A stretch of DNA of 8,186 nucleotides from Anaerolineales bacterium UBA6128 (GTDB lineage Bacteria; Chloroflexota; Anaerolineae; UBA1429): assembly GCA_002423325.1 (NCBI GenBank), contig DIVQ01000213.1, positions 1 to 8,186 of the forward strand, written 5' to 3'. Made by a program: the position numbers and the translations under genes. Under the pieces are notes generated by a model. That model did not search any database and was not told the origin of the DNA. It worked only from the letters and a program-made list of their open reading frames with translations. Shown here piece after piece: positions 1-5,462 of the stretch. Position 1 is the first letter of the stretch. Each line of letters opens with the position of its first letter.

Positions 1-2
1 CC

Positions 3-52
3 AGCCTGCTTTAGCAGGCTTTGCAGCGCAGGCCCCGGCTTCAGCCCGGGCC
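3..52. repeat. Two further hairpins in the left intergenic region
   Basis: AGCCTGCT (3-10) and AGCAGGCT (13-20) form a perfect 8-bp inverted repeat. GGCCCCGGC (31-39) and GCCCGGGCC (44-52) form a second stem with one C-C mismatch around a TTCA loop; it competes with the terminator stem at 44-73 for the same bases. Either could help end minus-strand transcripts from the operon without a T-run, as is common in high-GC genomes, but this is inference. The rest of the gap, 79-159, holds only a short GCCCT/AGGGC stem (83-95) and no gene that I can support. Confidence 0.45.
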
Positions 53-78
53 GTCGCCGGCGACGGGGGGGGCTTTTT
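44..78 (+). terminator. Probable intrinsic terminator reading on the plus strand
   Basis: A perfect 16-base palindrome CCGTCGCCGGCGACGG (51-66) is flanked by GCCC (44-47) and GGGC (70-73), which can extend the stem past a GGG/GGG internal loop, and is followed by TTTTT (74-78). This is the hairpin plus T-run arrangement expected for a plus-strand transcript, so it would terminate a gene lying left of the window and converging on this operon. On the minus strand the A-run precedes the stem and no T-run follows it, so it is less suited to end the visible operon. Confidence 0.55.
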
Positions 79-159
79 CAGTGCCCTCCTAGGGCCTTGT
101 GCCCGTCCGCACGATGCGATCGCCCACGAGGGGCTAGGCTACACCAACTGCCGCAACTC

Positions 160-2256
160 CTACCGCAACGCCTTTTTCACGCCGGCGATGATCGCGTCCA
201 CGTTCGGAATCGCCGCGTCCTCGAGCGTCTCGGCCATCGGCACAGGCACATCCAGCGCCGCCACGCGCACCATCGGGCCATCCAGCCAGTCGAAGGCCGC
301 TTCGTTGACCAGCGTGAACAGTTCGCTGATCACGCTGCTGGTCTTGTAGGCCTCGGTCACGCCCACCAGACGGCCGGTCTTGCGCACCGACGCCACCACC
401 GTCTCGAGATCCAACGGCTTGAGCGTGCGCAGATCGACCACCTCGGCGCTGATGCCCTCTTCGGCCAGCTTGTCCGCCGCCTCGAGCGCGCGCAGCACCA
501 TACGCGAGTACGAGACGATCGTCACGTCGCTGCCCTCGCGCTTGACATCTGCCACCCCCAGCGGGATGACATAGTCCTCGGTGGGCACATAGCCCTCTTC
601 CTTGTACAGCATCTTGTGCTCGATGTACATCACCGGGTTGTCATCGCGGATGGCCGCCTTGAGCAGGCCCTTGGCGTCATACGGCGTGGCCGGCATCACC
701 ACATAGATGCCGGGAAAGTGCATCCAGAGCGCTTCCAGGCTCTGTGAGTGGTGCGCCGCGATCGAGCGGCCCGCGCCACCTTCGCTGCGAATCACCATCG
801 GCACCTTTGTCTTGCCGCCGAACATATAGCGGTTCTTGGCGCCCTGGTTCGCGATCTGGTCCATTGCCAGCGGCGTAAAGTCGACGTACATGATCTCGGC
901 TACGGGACGCAGCCCCGTCATCGCCGCGCCCACCGCAGCGCCGCCGATCAGCGCCTCCGAAATGGGCGTATCCTTGATGCGCTCGCCACCGAACTCGTCG
1001 AACAGGCCGCGCGTGGCGCCGTACGCGCCACCATACAGGCCCACGTCCTCGCCCATCACAAACACGGCCGGATCGCGCAGCATCTCTTCGCGCATGGCGT
1101 CGCGCAGCGCCTGCCAGTAGGGGATCTTTTTCAGGCCCGGGTCGTTGGCCGCCTCAGAGGCGCGGACGCGCATTCGCAGCCGGCGCTCGGCCTCGATCTC
1201 GGCCGGCGTGGGCGCCGTGAGCACGTACACGTCCTTCTCGACATCCTCGGCGGGCGGCATGGGCGAATTGAGCGCGAACTCGGTCGCTTTCTCGATCGCC
1301 TCCACCGCGGCATCCTCCACCGCGTCCAGCTCCACCTGTGTCGCCATGCCGGCATCCAGCAGACGTTTGCCAAACACGACCAGCGGGTCGCGGTCGTGCC
1401 AGCTCTGCTCCTCTTCCTTGCTGCGGTACTTGCGCGGGTCGGAGCGCGAGTGCCCGTACCAGCGGTAGGTCTTGCACTCCACCAGCGTGGGCCCCTCGCC
1501 GCGGCGGGCGCGCGCCAGCGCTGCCGACACCGCCTCGTACACGGCCATGGGGTCCATCCCGTCCACCACCACGCCCGGCATGTCGTACGCCGCGGCGCGC
1601 GCCGCGATGTCGGGCGTCGGACTCACGTTGTTGAACGGCACCGACATGCCGTACAGGTTGTTCTCCACCACATAAACCACGGGCAGCTTCCATGCCGACG
1701 CCATGTTGAGCGACTCGTGAAAGTTGCCGGTGTTCGAGGCGCCATCGCCGAAAAAGCAGACCACGCAGCGATCCATGTCCTGCATCTTCATCGACAGCGC
1801 CGCGCCCGTGGCCACTGGGATGTTGCCACCCACGATGCCCGTCGCCCCCAGGTTGCCCTTTTCGACGTCGGCGATGTGCATCGAGCCGCCGCGCCCGGCG
1901 CAGTAACCGGTAACGCGCCCGCACAGCTCGGCCATCATCTTGTTGAGGTGCATCTGCTTGGCCTCGGCGCCCTCTGCCAGACTGTCGCCACGCGCGTGGC
2001 AGTGCCCATGCCCGCGGTGCGTGCTGGTGATCAGGTCGTCGTCGCGCAAGGCCTCCACCGCGCCCACGGCCACGCCCTCTTCGCCCGCGTACAGGTGCGA
2101 GGCCCCCTTGATGATGTTCTGCCCCAGCAAGTCATAGACCTTGTCCTCGAACAGGCGTATCTCCCACATGCGACGCAGCATGTCGAGCAGTTGATCTCTG
2201 GAGAGCTCCGGAATCGCATCCTGGGCAAGCGCATGAGCGGTCGATTGTTCAGTCAT
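160..2256 (-). CDS. Fused thiamine-diphosphate dehydrogenase E1 alpha+beta subunits (acetoin/pyruvate dehydrogenase-like)
   Basis: 698 residues, ATG start, TAG stop. A single chain joins E1 alpha (about 1-340) and E1 beta (about 376-698), normally two genes. The alpha part has THRGHGH at 79-85, GGSMHIAD at 123-130, and the thiamine-diphosphate/Mg motif running from GDG at 170-172 to ENN at 198-200; YGHSRSDP at 267-274 matches the E1 phosphorylation-loop region. A charged linker follows at about 343-376. The beta part has MGEDV at 401-405 (Glu403 likely cofactor-contacting), DTPISE at 429-434, EGGAGRS at 492-498, AHHSQS at 501-506 (His503 likely active site) and a C-terminal transketolase-like domain. 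The THRGHGH, GGSMHIAD and HKMLY stretches look closest to acetoin dehydrogenase AcoA/AcoB, but pyruvate or branched 2-oxo acid E1 cannot be excluded. E1 acts with a lipoyl E2 and an E3; neither is in the window. It is the last gene before the left-hand hairpin cluster and lies 101 bases after the kinase. Confidence 0.9.
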   Translation of the reverse strand: MTEQSTAHALAQDAIPELSRDQLLDMLRRMWEIRLFEDKVYDLLGQNIIKGASHLYAGEEGVAVGAVEALRDDDLITSTHRGHGHCHARGDSLAEGAEAKQMHLNKMMAELCGRVTGYCAGRGGSMHIADVEKGNLGATGIVGGNIPVATGAALSMKMQDMDRCVVCFFGDGASNTGNFHESLNMASAWKLPVVYVVENNLYGMSVPFNNVSPTPDIAARAAAYDMPGVVVDGMDPMAVYEAVSAALARARRGEGPTLVECKTYRWYGHSRSDPRKYRSKEEEQSWHDRDPLVVFGKRLLDAGMATQVELDAVEDAAVEAIEKATEFALNSPMPPAEDVEKDVYVLTAPTPAEIEAERRLRMRVRASEAANDPGLKKIPYWQALRDAMREEMLRDPAVFVMGEDVGLYGGAYGATRGLFDEFGGERIKDTPISEALIGGAAVGAAMTGLRPVAEIMYVDFTPLAMDQIANQGAKNRYMFGGKTKVPMVIRSEGGAGRSIAAHHSQSLEALWMHFPGIYVVMPATPYDAKGLLKAAIRDDNPVMYIEHKMLYKEEGYVPTEDYVIPLGVADVKREGSDVTIVSYSRMVLRALEAADKLAEEGISAEVVDLRTLKPLDLETVVASVRKTGRLVGVTEAYKTSSVISELFTLVNEAAFDWLDGPMVRVAALDVPVPMAETLEDAAIPNVDAIIAGVKKALR

Positions 2257-2357
2257 CTTTACCTCGACAGGTTTGTTACGGATGCTCTTCCGGGCACCCG
2301 GTAGGTTTCTATCCCGGTCCTGAGACCGAGCCTATGGCGCGCGATCCACATCAGGCG
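2257..2357. other. Spacer between kinase and E1 fusion with small inverted repeats
   Basis: This 101-base gap is the longest inside the gene cluster. It contains two short stems: CGGTC (2315-2319) with GACCG (2324-2328) around a 4-base loop, and CCGGG/CCCGG at 2290-2301. No T-run follows either stem on the minus strand, so they do not form a convincing terminator, and I see no good -35/-10 pair. It could be a weak attenuator, an mRNA processing site or an internal promoter region setting E1 expression apart, but that is inference. Confidence 0.4.
2261..2265 (-). promoter_or_regulatory. Ribosome binding site of the E1 fusion gene
   Basis: Minus-strand GAGGT followed by AAAG and the ATG at 2256. 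Moderate Shine-Dalgarno match at short spacing; it supports the start chosen for the E1 fusion. Confidence 0.6.
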
Positions 2358-3344
2358 CTAGGCCAGACGCGTCATCCACACTTTGCCATACACGGCCTTG
2401 ATCTGCTCAAAGCTGGGCATGATGGTGCCGTCGAGCATGGCCGCCGCCGTTCCGGCAGCCGTGGCCCAGCGCAACACCTCGTCGGCGGGGAGCCCGCGCA
2501 TCCAGGCCCACAGTCCGCCGGTGTGCAGCGCATCGCCGGCGCCCACTGCGCTGATCTCCTGAATCGCAGGCGGCGTTGCCCGCCAAATGGCCGCGCCACA
2601 CACGGGTGGCGCGCCATCTACGGGTGGCGCGCCATCTTCAGATGCCGCGCTCTCAGCATAGGCCGCGCCTTTGGCGCCCAGCGAGAGCAGCACGCGCTGC
2701 GGTCCCAGCGCCAGAATCGCGCGCATTCCGGCCACGATCTCGTCGTCGGTGCCAAACGGGAGTCCGGTCAGTTCGACCGCTTCGATCTCGTTCGGCTTGA
2801 GCCATTCGGGCGCCGCCAGGCATCCCAGCCGCAGAGCGGGCTCGCTGGTGTCGAGCGCAGCCCAGGCGCCTTGCGCGTGCGCAGCGCGCACCAGGCGTGC
2901 ATAGGTATCATCCGGCGCACCGGGAGGCAGACTGCCGGAAAACACACAGCCATCGCCTCGCTGCAGCCTTGAGCGCAGCAGGGTCTCAAACGCGGCAACG
3001 GTCGCTTCGCCCGCGGTGGGCCCCGGTTCGTTCAGCTTGGTCGTGACGCCGCGCGCCTCGTCGATCACCGTGATGTTCGAGCGCGTCTCGCCCTCGGCCT
3101 CCAGGAAATCACAGGTCAGACCCCAGGCGCGCAGCCCGGCCAGCATCACCTGGCCATAGACGCCGGCAATCAATCCCATCGTCACCGAGGGGATCTCCAG
3201 CTCGCGCAACGCGACCGACACGTTGATGCCCTTGCCCGAGTAATCGGTGCGTGAATGTCGGGCGCGGTTGAGCGCCCCCACCGTCACCTCGGGAAAGTGC
3301 ATCGTGCGGTCCATCGTTGGGTTGAGCGTCACCGTGTAGATCAC
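2358..3344 (-). CDS. PfkB-family sugar-phosphate kinase (1-phosphofructokinase/tagatose-6-phosphate kinase type)
   Basis: 328 residues, GTG start, TAG stop. Ribokinase-fold kinase of the FruK/LacC/PfkB-2 branch, using ATP to phosphorylate a sugar phosphate. Motifs: TLNPTMDRT at 6-14 with Asp12 at the sugar site; SGKGINVSVAL at 36-46; SGSLPPG at 136-142; LKPNE at 182-186; SLGAKGA at 221-227; and VGAGDAL at 267-273 with Asp271 as the catalytic base in the anion hole. Between SLGAKGA and the GAGD motif lies an insertion of about 20 residues holding two exact copies of DGAPPV (237-242, 243-248), encoded by an 18-bp tandem repeat. The frame stays open and the C-terminal lid region continues to residue 328, so the gene is not broken. 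GGAGG lies 6 bases before the GTG. Context (two hexitol-phosphate dehydrogenases yielding fructose-6-phosphate) suggests fructose-6-phosphate or a ketose-1-phosphate as substrate; sequence alone does not decide. Confidence 0.88.
   Translation of the reverse strand: MIYTVTLNPTMDRTMHFPEVTVGALNRARHSRTDYSGKGINVSVALRELEIPSVTMGLIAGVYGQVMLAGLRAWGLTCDFLEAEGETRSNITVIDEARGVTTKLNEPGPTAGEATVAAFETLLRSRLQRGDGCVFSGSLPPGAPDDTYARLVRAAHAQGAWAALDTSEPALRLGCLAAPEWLKPNEIEAVELTGLPFGTDDEIVAGMRAILALGPQRVLLSLGAKGAAYAESAASEDGAPPVDGAPPVCGAAIWRATPPAIQEISAVGAGDALHTGGLWAWMRGLPADEVLRWATAAGTAAAMLDGTIMPSFEQIKAVYGKVWMTRLA
2601..2637. repeat. 18-bp perfect tandem duplication inside the kinase gene
   Basis: The unit ACGGGTGGCGCGCCATCT occurs twice back to back (2602-2619 and 2620-2637), each copy holding the 8-base palindrome GGCGCGCC. 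In the kinase it encodes DGAPPV twice, and the flanking residues (GAAIW after, SASE-like before) hint at more degenerate units with the same period. The unit length is a multiple of three, so the reading frame is kept. Typical origin: replication slippage in a surface-loop region that tolerates length change. Confidence 0.9.
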
Positions 3345-4663
3345 GCGCGCCCTCCACCGTCCTCGGCGCCCCCGGTTTCGCCCGGCACGGTGTCGCTGCC
3401 CGAGACCTGCGGCCGATTTGAGGCGCCCGCAGCCCCGGCAGCACGTTCGGTCACACGCGGCTGTTCGCCGTGCAGCAGCCGTTCGTAACGCGCCAGCACA
3501 GCCCGACCCAGCGGCTCGTCGGGCGCGATGCCGCTCACGGCCTCCAACGTGGCCGTGATGCCCTCCGTGCGGATACGCGTCTGCAGTTGCTGCGCCAACG
3601 CGTCCTCGCGCGCGTCGTAGGCCAGACCGGCGGCGATGGCCCAGGCCAGGCAGTTCGGCGCCACGCCGGCCCGTTCAGCGACGCGTGCCGCGCCCACCAG
3701 GCGATCGTCGGCTGCCAGCTTGCGCAGCGGATCGCGCGCCAGCCGCACCACCGGATCCGCCAGCACCCGATTGGCAAAGCGCTTGAGCAGATCGGTCACA
3801 TGTGCGCGCAGCCAAGCCTCGTCGGCCCCGTAGGTCGCCACAATGCCGGCGATGGCCTCTTCCAGCGCACAGTTCAGGATCGGGCGCACGACCTCGTCCT
3901 CGAGCGCCTCATAGCCGAGACGGTAACCGCGCCGATAGCCCAGGTAGGCCAGGACCGCGTGCCCGGCGTTGTGCAGATACAGTTTGCGCGCGGTGTAGAG
4001 CCCGAAATCGTCGCACACCTGCATTCCCACCACCTGTGGAACCGGCCCCACAAAGCCGGCGCGATCCACGGGCAGCTCCTTATAGGGCTCGGCGATGATG
4101 AGCGAGGGATCCTGCGCGCGCAACTCGGCGGGCAGCTCGGGCACCATGCGCCCGATCACCGTGTCGACAAAGCCGATTCGCTCGGCCAGGTATTCCTGTG
4201 CCTGGGGCGCCGCCTCGGCCAGGTTCTCGCGCACCAGGCCACGCAGCACGTTCGCGGCGCCCTTCAGGTTCTCACAAACAATGATGTTCAGCGGCGCCGC
4301 CACACCCCGCTCGGTGCGCTGCGCGATGCCCCTGGCCAGCGCCGGCGCGATGTGCGGCAACACGCGCGCACCCACCGCTGTCGCGCCCAGTGTGGCTTCC
4401 GCCACAACGCCCGCCACCGCCTCCAGGTCGCCGCTCAGCACGCCGTCTACGGGGCCTACGGTCAGCTCTTCCGTGCCGGCGTTGGTCACCAGCCGCAACG
4501 TATAGTGGCCGCGCGCGCGCAGCGCACCGATCAGCGGCGCGTCGATATCAACAAAGGTCACGTGGTAGCCCGATTCACAGAACAACTGCCCCAGGAATCC
4601 GCGCCCCACGTTGCCGGCGCCAAAGATGACGGCCCTGGGAGGTGCCGCCGTTTCAGCATTCAC
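3341..4663 (-). CDS. mtlD: Mannitol-1-phosphate 5-dehydrogenase (MtlD-like)
   Basis: 440 residues with a GTG start. Member of the polyol-specific long-chain dehydrogenase family, interconverting mannitol-1-phosphate and fructose-6-phosphate with NAD(H). The N-terminal Rossmann signature is FGAGNVGRGF at 14-23, with Asp39 in FVDID as a likely NAD-selecting acid. The conserved ENLKG at 131-135 and the catalytic block KLYLHNAGH at 227-235 (Lys227, Asn232, His235) are intact. The family is usually about 380-390 residues, and homology seems to end near residue 395 (YERLLHG). The remaining 45 residues are a Gly/Ala/Glu/Pro/Thr-rich tail of no recognisable fold. The GTG start is supported by AGGAG 10 bases upstream, inside the end of the SDR gene, and by the FGAGNVGRG motif starting close to the N terminus. 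The stop overlaps the kinase start as GTGA. With SrlD and the PfkB kinase it converges on fructose-6-phosphate. A related hexitol- or pentitol-phosphate substrate remains possible. Confidence 0.88.
   Translation of the reverse strand: MNAETAAPPRAVIFGAGNVGRGFLGQLFCESGYHVTFVDIDAPLIGALRARGHYTLRLVTNAGTEELTVGPVDGVLSGDLEAVAGVVAEATLGATAVGARVLPHIAPALARGIAQRTERGVAAPLNIIVCENLKGAANVLRGLVRENLAEAAPQAQEYLAERIGFVDTVIGRMVPELPAELRAQDPSLIIAEPYKELPVDRAGFVGPVPQVVGMQVCDDFGLYTARKLYLHNAGHAVLAYLGYRRGYRLGYEALEDEVVRPILNCALEEAIAGIVATYGADEAWLRAHVTDLLKRFANRVLADPVVRLARDPLRKLAADDRLVGAARVAERAGVAPNCLAWAIAAGLAYDAREDALAQQLQTRIRTEGITATLEAVSGIAPDEPLGRAVLARYERLLHGEQPRVTERAAGAAGASNRPQVSGSDTVPGETGGAEDGGGRA
3351..3355 (-). promoter_or_regulatory. 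Ribosome binding site deciding the GTG start of the PfkB-type kinase
   Basis: Minus-strand GGAGG, 6 bases before the GTG at 3344. It lies within the codons of the glycine-rich tail of MtlD, so the tail-coding DNA also carries the initiation signal of the next gene. The stop and start share the sequence GTGA. Confidence 0.7.
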
Positions 4664-4664
4664 G

Positions 4665-5462
4665 TCAGTGCATCTCCTGCCCGCCGGTCACATTGATGGC
4701 CTGGCCGGTCATATACGAAGCATCGTCCGAGGCGATGAACGCCAACACGTTGGCCACATCCTCATAGACGCAGCCGCGCCCCAGCGGCACCTGCGAGAGG
4801 TACTTTTCGCGGACCTCTTCCACACTGATGCCCCAGCGCTTGGCGTACTGCTCATACAGGCTGTCGACCCACAGCGGCGAGTCGAGCAAGTTGCCGGGGC
4901 AGATCGCGTTCACGCGGATATTGTGCTCGGCCAGCTCCAGCGCCAGGCTTTGGGTCAGCCCGATGCCGCCAAACTTGCTGGCCGCGTAGGCCGAGTTCTT
5001 GCTGCTGCCCTTCTTGCCCGACTTGCTGTTGATCTGGACGATATTGCCGCTCTTTTGCGCGATCATCACCCGCGCAGCGGCGCGCGCCACGTTGAAATAG
5101 CCCACCAGGTTGACCTCGATCACTTTGCGCCAGCGCGCCGGATCGAACTCGGTGATCGCGCCAGACATCAGGATGCCCGCGTTCGACACGCAAACATCCA
5201 GCCGCCCGAACTCGGCCACGGCACGGTCGACCATGGCATCGCACTGCGCGGCGTCGGTCACGTCGGCGTGCACCGCGATGGCGCGCACGCCGTGCTGTGT
5301 AGTGATGGCCTCGGCCACCGCAGCCGCCTTGTCATCCAGGATGTCGGCCACCACCACGTCAGCGCCCTCGCGCGCCATCCGATGCGCCAGCGCCTCACCC
5401 AGGCCCTGCCCCGCGCCGGTCACCAGCGCGACTTGACCCGCATATCGTTTGACCTCGCTCAT
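4665..5462 (-). CDS. srlD: Sorbitol-6-phosphate 2-dehydrogenase-like SDR
   Basis: 265 residues, ATG start. Classical short-chain dehydrogenase/reductase predicted to oxidise D-glucitol-6-phosphate to fructose-6-phosphate with NAD+. Motifs: TGAGQGLG at 15-22 (cofactor loop); Asp40 at the end of the second strand (NAD rather than NADP preference); NAG at 94-96; Asn118 in VNLVGYF; catalytic Ser146, Tyr159 and Lys163 in the INSKSGKKGS...YAASKFGG stretch. That stretch, together with GLTQSLALELAE, GNLLDSP, VPLGRGC and the C-terminal TGQAINVTGGQ, closely matches my recollection of E. coli SrlD, which is why a specific name is offered. It overlaps the upstream dehydrogenase by 4 bases (ATGA) and has AAGGAG 8 bases before the ATG, so it is well translated and probably coupled. 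One base separates its stop from the MtlD start. The SorE-like neighbour parallels sorE/sorD of enteric L-sorbose operons, though a related polyol substrate is possible. Confidence 0.88.
   Translation of the reverse strand: MSEVKRYAGQVALVTGAGQGLGEALAHRMAREGADVVVADILDDKAAAVAEAITTQHGVRAIAVHADVTDAAQCDAMVDRAVAEFGRLDVCVSNAGILMSGAITEFDPARWRKVIEVNLVGYFNVARAAARVMIAQKSGNIVQINSKSGKKGSSKNSAYAASKFGGIGLTQSLALELAEHNIRVNAICPGNLLDSPLWVDSLYEQYAKRWGISVEEVREKYLSQVPLGRGCVYEDVANVLAFIASDDASYMTGQAINVTGGQEMH
4674..4678 (-). promoter_or_regulatory. Ribosome binding site deciding the GTG start of mtlD
   Basis: Minus-strand AGGAG, 10 bases before the GTG at 4663 and inside the final codons of the SDR gene (Gln-Glu-Met). 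It supports the GTG rather than a later start, which would cut into the FGAGNVGRG nucleotide-binding motif. Confidence 0.65.

Noticed and set aside
97..747. A 216-codon plus-strand frame starting in the left intergenic region
   Set aside because: Most of it lies antisense to the E1 beta-coding end, its composition is that of a shadow, and no ribosome site precedes it.
748..2304. A 518-codon open frame on the plus strand opposite the E1 fusion gene
   Set aside because: The translation is rich in His, Arg and Ala with no recognisable domain. It is the usual antisense shadow of a GC-rich gene; the minus-strand frame carries clear E1 motifs.
2290..2328. A terminator between the kinase and E1 fusion genes
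   Set aside because: The stems are only 4-5 bp and no T-run follows on the minus strand.
3228..3240. SGKG instead of GGKG in the kinase's first PfkB signature, considered as a lost residue
   Set aside because: I recall the serine form in other 1-phosphofructokinase-type proteins, so it is probably normal variation.
3470..4696. A 408-codon open frame on the plus strand opposite mtlD
   Set aside because: Gln/Arg/His-rich composition with no motifs; it mirrors the codon pattern of the well-supported mtlD gene on the other strand.
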